Shown here in pieces: positions 17,401 to 26,021 of a stretch of 53,531 bases of DNA. Source of the stretch: an uncultured bacterium (lineage in GTDB: Bacteria > Bacteroidota > Bacteroidia > Chitinophagales > CAIODY01); contig CAIODY010000005.1 of the NCBI GenBank assembly GCA_903857255.1, positions 1-53,531 of the forward strand, given 5' to 3'. The notes under the pieces are model-generated. The model was not told the origin of the DNA and ran no database searches. It saw only the letters and a list, made by a program, of their open reading frames with translations. How positions within the stretch are numbered: position 1 is the first letter of the stretch; the number at the start of each line of letters is the position of its first letter. A program made the translations under genes and the position numbers.

Positions 17401-18403
17401 AAATCCAGTTTGTACAGGTAAAAGAGTGTTCTTCGATTTCACAGGTGTGATTGATTCAGCTTATACCAATTCGCATACGATAACTTGGAATTTTTCTAAT
17501 GGCAATCCATCTACCTACACTTCAACAATTGACACTACCAGTGCTATTTTTTATAACAATGGAACTTCGTCAATCAGCGATTTAGTTTCAGTAACCGTAA
17601 CCCACAATAATTGTCAAAGCCCACCCTATACATTCTCAGTGATTGTAAATCCAAATCCACAGCCAATTATTGTCGGACCAAGAGATATTTGTTTGAATCA
17701 AACTTCTGTTTTAACCACACAAGTACCTTATGCAGTTTATAATTGGGTAGATGGAAATGGAACTGTAACACACCACGATTCGTTAAAAGTTACAGTACCC
17801 GAAACTGTTTCGGTGAATGTAGTGGATTACAATGGTTGTGTTGGTAATTCATCTACAACCGCTATTAATGTACACCCTTTACCACATGCCGATGCTGGCT
17901 CATGGCAAAGTATTTTCTTAGGAAATTCAGCCATTTTAGATGGCAGCAACAGTTATGGTGGCGATACCTATTATTGGTCGCCAGCAAATTCTATTACTAA
18001 TCCTAACTTAATGCAAGCTACTGCAACACCTTCGATTACTACGGTGTATCAATTAGCCTATTCCATTGCAGCAACTGGTTGTGTTGATTATGACACCGTA
18101 ACTATTGATGTAAAAGATTGCAAACCATTAATTATTCCAAATGCCTTTACACCAAATGGCGATGGGATTGATGATTATTTCATGATTTTAAATCCGAATG
18201 ATTATTACCGATTGGTGAGTTTCCAGATTTTTGATAGATGGGGACAAATGGTTTATTCAACTAACAATAAAAATGGATTAGGATGGGATGGTAATTATTT
18301 AGGCAATCCACAACCTATAGCTGATTACTTCTTTAGCATTGTAGCCGAATGCGGCGGCGGAAGATTAATCAAACTAAAAGGAGATGTAACTTTATTAAGA
18401 TAA
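14420..18403 (+). CDS. Large secreted multi-domain protein with T9SS type B (gliding-motility-type) C-terminal domain
   Basis: The 1327-residue protein has a signal peptide (1-25). An N-terminal beta-rich domain follows (~26-250, CPPNINFEFGNLTNWECW), then a PKD domain (~330-420, WMWNFGDP and YDSVGVYQVTLIA), a beta-sandwich (~460-670), and further Ig/PKD-like modules (~720-1230) each with paired cysteines. The last ~95 residues carry IPNAFTPNGDGIDDYF, FDRWGQMVY and WDGNYLGNPQPIADYFF, the signature of the CHU_C/T9SS type B sorting domain. It is exported and attached to the cell surface, probably as an adhesin or glide-related matrix protein. It has its own terminator at 18415. Confidence 0.93.
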   Translation: MKKITFHFFAIFVTSFLCCKVSRAQCPPNINFEFGNLTNWECWKGTVAQGTGTCPACTPSVPTWNPNSPITPVSNRHQIMTGSGLDPYFLLPPSVNCPVVCPYISGNSFSVKLGNDNVLDSCERLRYYINIPVGLNYYSFTYWYAVVLENPGWGLHTYAQMPRFQVSAYDAATGNPIGCTTSNFVVGTTLPGFTEHYDATRGDSIICKNWSAANLNFKNLGGHTVVVEFFTADCTPSAHFGYAYVDFSDCASTSIRLANCSTSNCDTLIAPPGFQNYVWYDSTLTNILGTGDSLILCPAPTSRDSIKLAFFPYPGFGCPDTIAVAIYPPVPPVANFIFHDSLCPGFPFQFYDSSYTTSPGQYISNWMWNFGDPYAIASNPNTSNLQNPTHVYDSVGVYQVTLIAQTNAHCKSDTTIKTIHILNKNHVFASKDDTICLGSTVILTATGTGPIPPPIIPCALNTTGGCSGSTSTVQVGIGTNISNTFSPFNFVNSNGRTMMRYSAASLTAALGAGAKVLTAIQFNVTTKQSGGFPFAGLTVKLSCIPSSTIYWNSGTVNYPTYTNNIVYGPTNFVTVAGWNTITFATPYNWDGTSDLIVDMCYSSLLFANIDIVQKTVTANNTVIYGGNTSSPAGCNIVSGTVSNLLPNIKFAYCTIPFISGYNYQWTASTPNAFTGTPFNDSLTAMPYSTTTYTVNMIGTTPCIVTDQVIVHTIANFASNHSPNSMVCKGDTIGLFDDSNSSAVVIAKWKWRSLRNNPISCDTCRRPIFTIQQKDTLVVKISMASGCSRFDSIIVDTFPKIAANFLMSRYSICSGDTAVAHFTGTTNATGAVTYHWNFNNPIKIGWGANHDFDTVAWLNNGIAPLVKNISLSISQNGCNSDTVTKQVTIHIIPKAHITATDTQFCAGSLVSVSAQGSTIENPATATYTWYSSPLTSTPPVITGPGPNQISFSFSNIQTANVYEYLQITENGCTSPWDSTLLVVHPIPFSNFNSTPNPVCTGKRVFFDFTGVIDSAYTNSHTITWNFSNGNPSTYTSTIDTTSAIFYNNGTSSISDLVSVTVTHNNCQSPPYTFSVIVNPNPQPIIVGPRDICLNQTSVLTTQVPYAVYNWVDGNGTVTHHDSLKVTVPETVSVNVVDYNGCVGNSSTTAINVHPLPHADAGSWQSIFLGNSAILDGSNSYGGDTYYWSPANSITNPNLMQATATPSITTVYQLAYSIAATGCVDYDTVTIDVKDCKPLIIPNAFTPNGDGIDDYFMILNPNDYYRLVSFQIFDRWGQMVYSTNNKNGLGWDGNYLGNPQPIADYFFSIVAECGGGRLIKLKGDVTLLR

Positions 18404-18414
18404 TAATATCAATG

Positions 18415-18453
18415 AAAAAGACCGAATTCAAAATCAAATTCGGTCTTTTTTTA
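18415..18453 (+). terminator. Terminator of the large T9SS type B gene
   Basis: AAAAAGACCGAATT and AATTCGGTCTTTTT form a perfect 14-bp stem with an 8-nt loop followed by further T residues, 11 nt after the stop codon. Confidence 0.9.
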
Positions 18454-18575
18454 TTGAAAAATCAGAGATGTTCTTCTTTTTTTGCCTCTTAACTTTAGTT
18501 TTAAAATTTAGTGTTCTGTTTTCCAAACTATAATTTTTGAGCATTGTATCTTGCACTATCTAAATCTTCTATCAC

Positions 18576-19703
18576 ATGAAATATATTATCGGATTTTGTC
18601 GAATTATTGTTGGTGCATTATTTGTTTTTTCGGGCTTGATAAAAGCCAACGACCCAATGGGTACCAGTTATAAGTTGCAAGAATATTTCACCGTATTTCA
18701 CATGTCATGGTTAAATGGATTCACTGATTATTTATCCATTATTTTTTGTGGCTTAGAAGTGGCTTTAGGCTTTGCTTTATTGATTGGAGCATTTAGCCGC
18801 ATCACCACTTTGTTTTTAACAGGCTTAATTATTTTCTTTACTTGGCTCACAGGTTATTCTGCTATCACTGGCAAAGTAACCGACTGTGGTTGTTTTGGTG
18901 AGTTTATTCATTTAAAACCATTAACTTCTTTTTATAAAGACATTGCACTTTTAGTGCTTACTTTAATTTTATTATTGGGCAGAGATAGCATCAAACCACT
19001 GTTTGCAGGCAAGTGGAATAATTTTGTTTTATTTTTATTAGTAGCAGGTTCATTCTTTGTTCCTTTTTGGGCTTATGCTCATTTGCCATTTATTGATATG
19101 TTAGCTTACAAACCTGGCAACAATATTAAAGAGCAAATGAAATTGCCGATTGGCGCAAAACGCGATAGCATCGTTACTGTATTGATTTGTGAAAATAAAA
19201 AAACACATACCATCGAAGAATTATCAAGTGCTGATTATGCGAAGAAATTTGAGAATTATAATTACAAAGACAGAAAAGATAAAGTAATTGTAGAAGGCGA
19301 CAAACCTGCCGTTCACGATTTTATTATTAATGATGAAAATGGAAATCAGATACAAGATAGTTTGTTGAATGTATCTACTTATTCATTTTGGATTGTGGTG
19401 TATGATGTAGAAAATGCTGACAAAAAATGTTGGACAAAAATAAATGAACTAGTGAAGAACTGCGATGCGCAGCATATTCCAGTAGTTGGCATTACGCACA
19501 GTGATTATAAAGCAGCAGAATCATTTAGGCACGATGTGCAAGCTGCATTTCCGTTTTACACAGCTGGCGATGATAAATTTGTGAAAACTATGGTGCGCTG
19601 CAACCCTGGCATCATGTTGATGAAAAACGGAACGGTGATAAAGAAATGGCATTACCATGATGTTCCGTCTTATGCCGAAGCCATGCACAATGCAATTAAT
19701 TAA
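18576..19703 (+). CDS. DoxX/MauE-like membrane protein fused to a thioredoxin-like domain (BT_3928 type)
   Basis: The 375-residue protein has four to five membrane helices (within ~1-165). The first is GALFVFSGLIKANDP, and the MauE-type motif DCGCFGEF puts two cysteines (Cys104, Cys106) near the membrane face. Residues ~190-375 form a soluble domain resembling a thioredoxin/AhpC fold (SFWIVVYDVE, VVGITHSDY, NPGIMLMKNGTVIKKWHY) but without a CxxC pair; one Cys lies in KKCW. It probably takes part in redox or disulfide handling at the inner membrane. The architecture is common in Bacteroidota. Confidence 0.85.
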   Translation: MKYIIGFCRIIVGALFVFSGLIKANDPMGTSYKLQEYFTVFHMSWLNGFTDYLSIIFCGLEVALGFALLIGAFSRITTLFLTGLIIFFTWLTGYSAITGKVTDCGCFGEFIHLKPLTSFYKDIALLVLTLILLLGRDSIKPLFAGKWNNFVLFLLVAGSFFVPFWAYAHLPFIDMLAYKPGNNIKEQMKLPIGAKRDSIVTVLICENKKTHTIEELSSADYAKKFENYNYKDRKDKVIVEGDKPAVHDFIINDENGNQIQDSLLNVSTYSFWIVVYDVENADKKCWTKINELVKNCDAQHIPVVGITHSDYKAAESFRHDVQAAFPFYTAGDDKFVKTMVRCNPGIMLMKNGTVIKKWHYHDVPSYAEAMHNAIN

Positions 19704-19724
19704 TCGAATTTATAGAAGTCGATT

Positions 19725-20090
19725 TTAACCAGGATTTGAATTCATGAAATCATTCAACTCACGATAACTCTGCATGCAAATGTCATTGAGTTGGGCTAAT
19801 TCATCATTCAATTCAGGATAGCCTGCACTTAATTCTTTTAATCGAGCTTCCACACTTTTTGCTAAATCGTATCCACTTGAAATACCCATGTAGCTGAGCT
19901 GCGGCGCAATTTTATGACAGCACCAAGCCACACTTTCTTCGCCAACATAACTTTGATTGCTGTTAGCATTTCTGATTTTAAGAATCAATTGTGGTGTATC
20001 TGTTAAATACATTTTCACAAACTCTTTCATAGTGCTGATGTCACCACCAGTCATATTTGAAAGCTGTTCTAAATTGCAAATGTTTGCCAT
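19725..20090 (-). CDS. Stand-alone Hpt phosphotransfer protein
   Basis: The 121-residue all-helical protein has the motif AWCCHKIAPQLSYMG, in which His59 is the expected phospho-accepting histidine of an Hpt domain. The surrounding KEFVKMYLTDTPQLILKIRNA helix fits the family. The gene starts 4 nt after the stop of the hybrid histidine kinase and is certainly co-transcribed with it, so it most likely takes the phosphate from the receiver domain of that kinase and passes it to a response regulator encoded elsewhere. Confidence 0.88.
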   Translation of the reverse strand: MANICNLEQLSNMTGGDISTMKEFVKMYLTDTPQLILKIRNANSNQSYVGEESVAWCCHKIAPQLSYMGISSGYDLAKSVEARLKELSAGYPELNDELAQLNDICMQSYRELNDFMNSNPG

Positions 20091-20094
20091 ACGC

Positions 20095-23000
20095 TTATTG
20101 TTTGGTTTGATTAGATTTTATGTGATTGAGATGATAGTTAATTTTGTTCACCAAATCATTTGGTTGAAATGGTTTAGCTAAAAAATCATCCATACCTGAA
20201 GTATAACATTCTTCCACTTCAGGTGGTGTAACACCAGCTGTGCAAGCAATAATAGGTATCACATTATATTTTGCATTGTCTGATTTTCTGATAGTTCGAG
20301 TGGTTTCAAAGCCATCCATTTCAGGCATTTGTACATCCATCAAAATAATATCGTACACAGAGCCATTGTTCAAATGCTTCATCACTTCTATACCATTATT
20401 GGCAATGGTTAAATCGGTATTTGGTAAATATTTATTGATGACAGTTTTCGCCAACATTTGATTAAATGTATTGTCTTCGGCTAATAAAATATGTGGTCTA
20501 TGTTTGGATTCAACTTTTTCAACCGCCTCAATTGAAGCGGCTTCTATGGCTTTTGACACAATTGTTTGTCCGTTTGTTGGCGGCTGAATAGGCGGCAGCA
20601 TTTCCTTTTTCGGTTCAACTTTTTGCGCCACTTTTTCAAACGGAATAATCACATGAAATGTAGTTCCTTGTTTTTCTTCGCTTTCAACAGTGATGGTGCC
20701 GCCATGCAATTGCACTAATTGCCGAGTAATAGATAAGCCCAAGCCCGTACCGCCAAATTTCTTCGCCGAATCCATATTCACTTGTGTAAATAAATCGAAA
20801 ATGATAGGTAATTTATCTTGCGGAATACCAATGCCAGTATCGAATATTTTGAATTCCAATTTCACGTTTGATTCATGGTCTTCCACTTTTATTATCTGCA
20901 AACCAACCGTTCCTTTTTCAGTAAATTTGATAGCGTTGTTGAGCAAATTAGTGAGTATCTGATACATTCTTACTTCATCAGTAAAAATAGTATTAGGTAC
21001 ATCCGATAATTTTTCAATAACGAAATACAATCCTTTTTCTTGTGCTTTTAAATATAAAGTGGCGTACACTTTATCTAATATTTTTTGCATCAAAACAGGT
21101 TCTTTGTGCAATTCGATTTTGCCTGAATCAATTTTTGCAAAATCTAAAATATCGTTGATGATGACCAATAAATTTTCAGCTTGACTTTGAATAGCATTCA
21201 AATAATTTTTTTGTTCATCATTCATCGGTGTGCCTTGCAACAACGTAGTAAAGCCTATTACGCTATTCATCGGTGTACGAATTTCATGACTCATGTTTGC
21301 CAAAAACTGATGCTTCATTTTGATGCTTTGCATCTCTACTTCTTTTTTCTTCTGCTCATTTATCCGCATCATTCTTAATCGAATAATGGTATAAGCTGAA
21401 GTAATCATAATGATAGAAATCAACGCCAAAAACCACCATGTTTTATAAAATGGAGGTTTAATGATTATCAATAAATCAGTGGGCGATTCTTTCCAATCAC
21501 CTTCACCCATAGATGCTTTAAATTTGAAATGATAAACACCTGGCGTTAAATTATTGTAGATAGTAAAATGCCGATTGCCTGTTGAAACCCAGTCTTTATC
21601 AAATCCTTCGAGCTTATAAGCATACTGAATTTTTTCGGGAGCAATAAAATTTAATGCAGTGAAATCAATGCTAAATGAATAATCATCGGGGCTTAGCGTA
21701 ATAATTTGTTCGCCTTTTTCATTAAATTCAAAAGGAATAATTCTGTTGCTGGCTTGCACTTTATTGAATGCCATTTTGAAATCACCAGTAAATGTTGAAA
21801 TACTATCAGGATTGAAAATTGTGATGCCATTAATGCCACCATAATAAATATCACCTCGTTTGTTTTTATGAAATGCACCAGCATTAAATTCTTTACTAAT
21901 CGTACCATCAGTTTTATCAAATAGTACAAAGTTATTGCTGAATTTTTCGTACTTCACAATTCCGATTTTGGTGCTCAACCACAGATTGTTTTTGCTATCA
22001 GGCAAAATGGAATATACTTCTGTATTCTCATTCATGTATGGACAATGAATTCGAGTAAATTCTTCGCTTTGCGGATTAAATAAATTAAAGCCGCCATTGT
22101 TGGTAGTTACCCACAATTTCCCATCGCTATCTTGATACATGGCTGTTACCCGATTAGATGAAATGGTCAATGGATTATCAGGAACAGAACGATAGCGCTT
22201 GAACGTTTTTGTAACTGTATTAAACACCTTCAAACCACTATCGGTAGCCAAATACAGCAAATTATCTTTGCCGCATAAAATTGATTTCACATCATTATTA
22301 GCGTTTAAAGCCGATTTTGTTTTTTCGTTATCTTGATAAAAAGTGCATTGCCATGTAAGGTAATCTAATTTGCAAATACCATAGTCCATCAAGCCCATCC
22401 AAATATCACCTTTGCTATCCATCGAAATGCTATTGATGTTCATCGGATAAAGCTGGTCAGGCAGTTGAATACATGCACCAGTCAGCTTGTTCACCACATT
22501 CAAACCGCTTGCAGTACCAATGTAAATCATGAATTTATTTTCAGCTAAAGCATACACATCGTTGCTCATCAGCTTGTATGGTGGCTGACTTTGAACGCTG
22601 TAATGAATCACTTGTTTGGTTTGCGGATTATATTTATACAAGCCTTCTTTTTCGGTTCCCATCCACACATTGCCTTGCATATCTTCCAACACAGCATATA
22701 CATACACATTGTCTTTGAAATTGAAAGGTGCGTTGGCAAATTCTAAATTGCTGAATTGTTTTTTATCCAACACTTTGTTCATGCCATTTTCATGCGCCAT
22801 CCAAATCACCCCAGTAACATCTCGAAACAGTGCATTGATGCGCTTTCCGCCAGTTGTTTCATCAGCAATATCTTCTGCTTTTTGACTGATTAAATTGTAT
22901 TTAATTGCGCCACCACCTTTTGTTCCAATCCATAAATTGAAATTGTTGTCGAACAATAATGAGCTAACAAATGAATTGCTTAAATCAGTTGCTTTAATGA

Positions 23001-23808
23001 TTTGTGTAAAAACAGGTTGACCTGTTAAACTTTTATTCAGCATCCAAATTCCGTTGGAGGAAGTACCAATCCACACGTTATGCGTTTTGTCTTCAGCAAT
23101 ACAAGTGATGTTTGAATTTTTATCTTCGCCAATTTGTATTTCAGTATGCCGAGAAATATTGTTAGTGTTAATATCAATCTCACACAAACCTGCATCAGTA
23201 CCGCACCAAACGGCATTGCCCGATGGGAAAATAGTATTAATACGCATGCCGGGCAAGCTGCCCGAATTTTCTGATTCAGATTTGAAATGAGTAACCAATA
23301 AAGTTTCATTGCCTTTGCTATCAGTGTTGATTTCTAATTTATCTAAACCATCATTGGTAGCTAACCAATAATTGCCATTTTTATCTTCAACAATTTGCAC
23401 CACATGATTATTGGCAATGGTGTTTTCATTTTTTTTATCCGATACAAATTGGTCGAGCTTATCGTTTAAAATATTGTAACGATTCAATCCATTTTCATCA
23501 TTTAATATCCACAAATTGTTTTTGGAATCGAAAAATAAATTAGCAATGTAGCTGCTTAATAGCGGTTTCCCTTCGTGATTGGTTTTGAAAAGTTGGAGCG
23601 TATAACCATCATATTTATACAAACCATTCATGGTACCTAACCATAAAAATCCGAACTTATCTTGTGCAATGGCATTCACCTGCACCGAGCCAAGCCCGTT
23701 CTTTTGAAAAATATTTTCGCTTTTCAGTTGTATCGTCCCCTGCGCCCAAACAACGCTCGAACACAGCAGAAGGAGGTACAACATCAAAACTTTTGTGGTT
23801 GGTTTCAT
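20095..23808 (-). CDS. Hybrid sensor histidine kinase with two-component propeller sensor domain and C-terminal receiver
   Basis: The 1237-residue protein has a signal peptide (1-22). Some 14 Reg_prop beta-propeller repeats follow (~30-680; for example FGFLWLGTMNGLYKYDG and GNVWMGTEKEGLYKYNP), then a Y_Y_Y domain (~690-760), one membrane helix (~765-790), and a HisKA domain with phospho-acceptor His841 in MSHEIRTPMN. The HATPase has NLLNNAIKFTEKG, DTGIGIP and GGTGLGLS. A receiver domain (~1110-1230) has phospho-acceptor Asp1158 in LMDVQMPEMDG. It resembles the polysaccharide-sensing hybrid systems of Bacteroidota but lacks the usual AraC-type output domain. The signal passes instead to the adjacent Hpt protein. 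Confidence 0.95.
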   Translation of the reverse strand: MKPTTKVLMLYLLLLCSSVVWAQGTIQLKSENIFQKNGLGSVQVNAIAQDKFGFLWLGTMNGLYKYDGYTLQLFKTNHEGKPLLSSYIANLFFDSKNNLWILNDENGLNRYNILNDKLDQFVSDKKNENTIANNHVVQIVEDKNGNYWLATNDGLDKLEINTDSKGNETLLVTHFKSESENSGSLPGMRINTIFPSGNAVWCGTDAGLCEIDINTNNISRHTEIQIGEDKNSNITCIAEDKTHNVWIGTSSNGIWMLNKSLTGQPVFTQIIKATDLSNSFVSSLLFDNNFNLWIGTKGGGAIKYNLISQKAEDIADETTGGKRINALFRDVTGVIWMAHENGMNKVLDKKQFSNLEFANAPFNFKDNVYVYAVLEDMQGNVWMGTEKEGLYKYNPQTKQVIHYSVQSQPPYKLMSNDVYALAENKFMIYIGTASGLNVVNKLTGACIQLPDQLYPMNINSISMDSKGDIWMGLMDYGICKLDYLTWQCTFYQDNEKTKSALNANNDVKSILCGKDNLLYLATDSGLKVFNTVTKTFKRYRSVPDNPLTISSNRVTAMYQDSDGKLWVTTNNGGFNLFNPQSEEFTRIHCPYMNENTEVYSILPDSKNNLWLSTKIGIVKYEKFSNNFVLFDKTDGTISKEFNAGAFHKNKRGDIYYGGINGITIFNPDSISTFTGDFKMAFNKVQASNRIIPFEFNEKGEQIITLSPDDYSFSIDFTALNFIAPEKIQYAYKLEGFDKDWVSTGNRHFTIYNNLTPGVYHFKFKASMGEGDWKESPTDLLIIIKPPFYKTWWFLALISIIMITSAYTIIRLRMMRINEQKKKEVEMQSIKMKHQFLANMSHEIRTPMNSVIGFTTLLQGTPMNDEQKNYLNAIQSQAENLLVIINDILDFAKIDSGKIELHKEPVLMQKILDKVYATLYLKAQEKGLYFVIEKLSDVPNTIFTDEVRMYQILTNLLNNAIKFTEKGTVGLQIIKVEDHESNVKLEFKIFDTGIGIPQDKLPIIFDLFTQVNMDSAKKFGGTGLGLSITRQLVQLHGGTITVESEEKQGTTFHVIIPFEKVAQKVEPKKEMLPPIQPPTNGQTIVSKAIEAASIEAVEKVESKHRPHILLAEDNTFNQMLAKTVINKYLPNTDLTIANNGIEVMKHLNNGSVYDIILMDVQMPEMDGFETTRTIRKSDNAKYNVIPIIACTAGVTPPEVEECYTSGMDDFLAKPFQPNDLVNKINYHLNHIKSNQTKQ

Positions 23809-24026
23809 GTTGTGCTGTAAAAATAAAATTATTTAACACTTTTGCAAGTACGTGGTAAAGCGTATTTCCATCGCCAATAAAAAATTACAGATGGTTGATT
23901 TTACTTAGTTTTTACATCAAAATTGAATAGTATAGAGGAATAAAAATCAATAACTACAAGCGATTGCCAATAGTATTAAAAGAAAAAAGGGTTGAATTAA
24001 CTTGTATTAATTCAACCCTTTTTTAG
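23809..24026. other. Intergenic region left of tRNA-Cys
   Basis: Apart from the tRNA terminator at its right end (23983-24024), I see no gene or repeat here. It must hold the promoter of the hybrid kinase; a TATTTTTA box with a TTG about 19 nt upstream on the minus strand is a weak candidate. Confidence 0.4.
23983..24024 (-). terminator. Terminator of tRNA-Cys
   Basis: A perfect 18-bp inverted repeat (23983-24000 with 24007-24024) around a 6-nt loop ends in TTTTTT on the minus strand, immediately after the tRNA 3' end. Confidence 0.92.
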
Positions 24027-24097
24027 AGGTCCCGACCAGATTCGAACTGGTGTAGGAGCTTTTGCAGAGCTCTGCCTAGCCACTCGGCCACAGGACC
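24027..24097 (-). tRNA. tRNA-Cys (GCA)
   Basis: The minus strand folds as a standard cloverleaf. The acceptor stem is GGTCCTG/CGGGACC, the anticodon stem GAGCT/AGCTC encloses the loop CTGCAAA (anticodon GCA at 24063-24065), and the T arm is ACCAG-TTCGAAT-CTGGT. Discriminator base 73 is U, as expected for bacterial tRNA-Cys. CCA is not encoded. A TATCTTTG promoter box lies at 24115-24122 and a strong terminator follows. Confidence 0.97.
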
Positions 24098-24114
24098 ATT
24101 TTTTTTACGGAAGG

Positions 24115-24122
24115 CAAAGATA
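24115..24122 (-). promoter_or_regulatory. -7 promoter element (TATCTTTG) of tRNA-Cys
   Basis: The minus strand has an exact TAnnTTTG match 17 nt upstream of the tRNA 5' end, implying a 5' leader of roughly 10-12 nt removed by RNase P. Confidence 0.65.
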
Positions 24123-24186
24123 TTAAAATCAACACAAAATTTAAAAACTATTTTAAAGAGAATTTTATTTAGTGTTTTTCAATTTG

Positions 24187-24194
24187 CACCTTTG
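24187..24194 (+). promoter_or_regulatory. Probable -7 element (CACCTTTG) of asd
   Basis: One mismatch to TAnnTTTG, 25 nt upstream of the chosen asd ATG at 24220. Its position within the upstream GTG extension argues that the shorter start is right. Confidence 0.45.
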
Positions 24195-24219
24195 CACATT
24201 AAATAATCAAAAGAAAAAA

Positions 24220-25206
24220 ATGAAAATAGCATTAGTTGGTGCCACAGGATTGGTTGGTGGTGTGATGTTGAAAGTGTTGGAAGAAAGAAATTTTACTTTA
24301 ACCGAATTAATTCCTGTAGCATCAGAAAAATCTGTTGGCACTGAAATTATTTTTAAAGGACAAAAAATAAAAGTACGAAGCGTTGAAGACTGTTTAGCTC
24401 AAAAGCCTGCCATTGCTATATTTTCGGCAGGTGGCACTACCAGTAAAAATTTAGCAGAAAAATTTGCAGCCATTGGTTGCACGGTGATTGATAACTCTTC
24501 AGCATGGCGCATGGATGCTGATAAAAAATTAGTAATACCCGAAGTGAATGGACATTTATTAACTGCATCAGATAAAATAATTGCCAACCCAAATTGCTCC
24601 ACCATTCAGTTGGTGGTGGCATTAAATCCGTTGCATTTAAAATATAAAATCAAACGGGTGGTGGTTTCTACTTATCAAGCAGTAACAGGCACTGGTGTGG
24701 CTGGTGTGAAACAATTGAATGATGAGCGAGCTGGAAAAATGAATGAACAAAAAGTTTACAAACACCCCATAGATTTGAACTGTTTGCCCCATGGTGGCGA
24801 CTTTGAAGCCAATGGCTACACTACCGAAGAAACAAAATTACTGAATGAAACCAGAAAAATAATTGGTGACCAAAACATCAACGTGACGGCTACAGTGGTT
24901 CGTGTGCCTGTGTTTGGCGGACATAGTGAAAGTGTGAATGTAGAATTTTACAACGATTTTGATTTGGACGAATTGAAAAATATTTTACAAAATTCAGCAG
25001 GCATAAAAGTGCAAGATGATGCTTCGAAATTTGAATACCCAATGCCGCTTTTTGCCGAAGGAAAAGATGATGTGTTTGTAGGTAGAATTAGAAAAGATTT
25101 TTCACAACCCAATTCTTTAAACATGTGGATTGTGAGCGATAATCTACGCAAAGGCGCAGCCACCAACGCTGTGCAGATTGCGGAAGTGGTGAAGAAGTTT
25201 TATTAA
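24220..25206 (+). CDS. asd: Aspartate-semialdehyde dehydrogenase
   Basis: The 328-residue NADPH-dependent enzyme converts aspartyl-phosphate to aspartate semialdehyde for lysine/diaminopimelate, threonine and methionine synthesis. The start is the ATG at 24220 (MKIALVGATGLVGG, nucleotide-binding GATGLVGG at 8-15); a GTG extension to 24172 overlaps the promoter. Other family motifs are SAGGTTSKN, NSSAWRMD, the catalytic cysteine in NPNCSTIQ, YQAVTGTG and RVPVFGGHSESV with the catalytic His. It is monocistronic in context. Confidence 0.96.
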   Translation: MKIALVGATGLVGGVMLKVLEERNFTLTELIPVASEKSVGTEIIFKGQKIKVRSVEDCLAQKPAIAIFSAGGTTSKNLAEKFAAIGCTVIDNSSAWRMDADKKLVIPEVNGHLLTASDKIIANPNCSTIQLVVALNPLHLKYKIKRVVVSTYQAVTGTGVAGVKQLNDERAGKMNEQKVYKHPIDLNCLPHGGDFEANGYTTEETKLLNETRKIIGDQNINVTATVVRVPVFGGHSESVNVEFYNDFDLDELKNILQNSAGIKVQDDASKFEYPMPLFAEGKDDVFVGRIRKDFSQPNSLNMWIVSDNLRKGAATNAVQIAEVVKKFY

Positions 25207-25265
25207 CCCATTTATAAAATATTCAGCAAAAATGACTGAACATTTTTTTTTCGCTCTTAATTCAA

Positions 25266-25273
25266 TACTTTTG
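25266..25273 (+). promoter_or_regulatory. -7 promoter element (TACTTTTG) of efp
   Basis: Exact TAnnTTTG match, 24 nt upstream of the efp ATG. The T-rich stretch around 25243 is a loose -33 candidate. Confidence 0.6.
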
Positions 25274-25297
25274 CGTTCTTAAAAAAAATAAGTTTTT

Positions 25298-25864
25298 ATG
25301 GCTACAACAGCAGATATTAAAAAAGGATTGTGCATCAATTTCAAAAATGATTTGTGGACAGTGATTGATTTTCAACACCACAAACCTGGCAAAGGCGGCG
25401 CATACATGCGTACAAAATTAAAAAGTATCACATCAGGCAAATCGCTCGACCACACCTTTAATAGTGGCGAACCATTAGATGTACAACAAATTACTCGTAG
25501 AAAATTTCAGTTCACTTATAAAGATGATAGCGGTTATAACTTCATGGATAACGAAACTTTTGAGCAAATTACTTTGCAAGAAGATGAAGTGGAAGGTTAT
25601 CCTTATTTGAAAGAAGGACAAGAAGTAGAAGTATGTATTCATGTGGATACCGACAAACCTTTGTTTGCTGAATTGCCGCCGTTTGTAAATTTGATGATTA
25701 CTTATGCCGAGCCAGGTGAACGTGGCAATACCGCTACCAACGCCTCTAAAATGGCAACTCTGGAAACTGGCGCACAAATCAATGTACCGTTGTTTGTTGA
25801 TTCAGACATCATGATAAAAGTGGACACACGAAATGGTTCTTATGTTGAACGTGTGAAATCATAA
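25298..25864 (+). CDS. efp: Translation elongation factor P
   Basis: The 188-residue protein has the three OB-like domains of EF-P, which rescues ribosomes stalled on polyproline. The loop HKPGKGGAYMR places the potentially modified lysine at position 32, matching Lys34 of E. coli EF-P. GERGNTATNASKMATLETGA and the C-terminal VPLFVDSDIMIKVDTRNGSYVERV are family hallmarks. The epmA/epmB-type modification genes are not in the window. It has its own promoter and terminator. Confidence 0.97.
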   Translation: MATTADIKKGLCINFKNDLWTVIDFQHHKPGKGGAYMRTKLKSITSGKSLDHTFNSGEPLDVQQITRRKFQFTYKDDSGYNFMDNETFEQITLQEDEVEGYPYLKEGQEVEVCIHVDTDKPLFAELPPFVNLMITYAEPGERGNTATNASKMATLETGAQINVPLFVDSDIMIKVDTRNGSYVERVKS

Positions 25865-25884
25865 GCAAAATATTATTTTCAAAA

Positions 25885-25919
25885 AAGGTTGTTTCATTGG
25901 TTTGGAACAACCTTTTTTT
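25885..25919 (+). terminator. Terminator of efp
   Basis: AAGGTTGTTTC and GAACAACCTT pair around TTGGTTTG and are followed by TTTTT, about 20 nt after the efp stop. Confidence 0.85.
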
Positions 25920-25987
25920 ATAAAATGATTTTTGTCATTTTTTTGAATTAAAAAGGAATCATTCTTTTTAGTCAGCCAATTAAAGAT

Positions 25988-25995
25988 TAAATTTG
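25988..25995 (+). promoter_or_regulatory. -7 promoter element (TAAATTTG) upstream of a TPR gene
   Basis: Exact TAnnTTTG match, 26 nt upstream of the ATT codon at 26022 that I take as the translation start; the TTTTTA at ~25965 may be the -33 region. Confidence 0.5.
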
Positions 25996-26021
25996 TTTTT
26001 GCTTTTTTTTAAAGTTGAATT

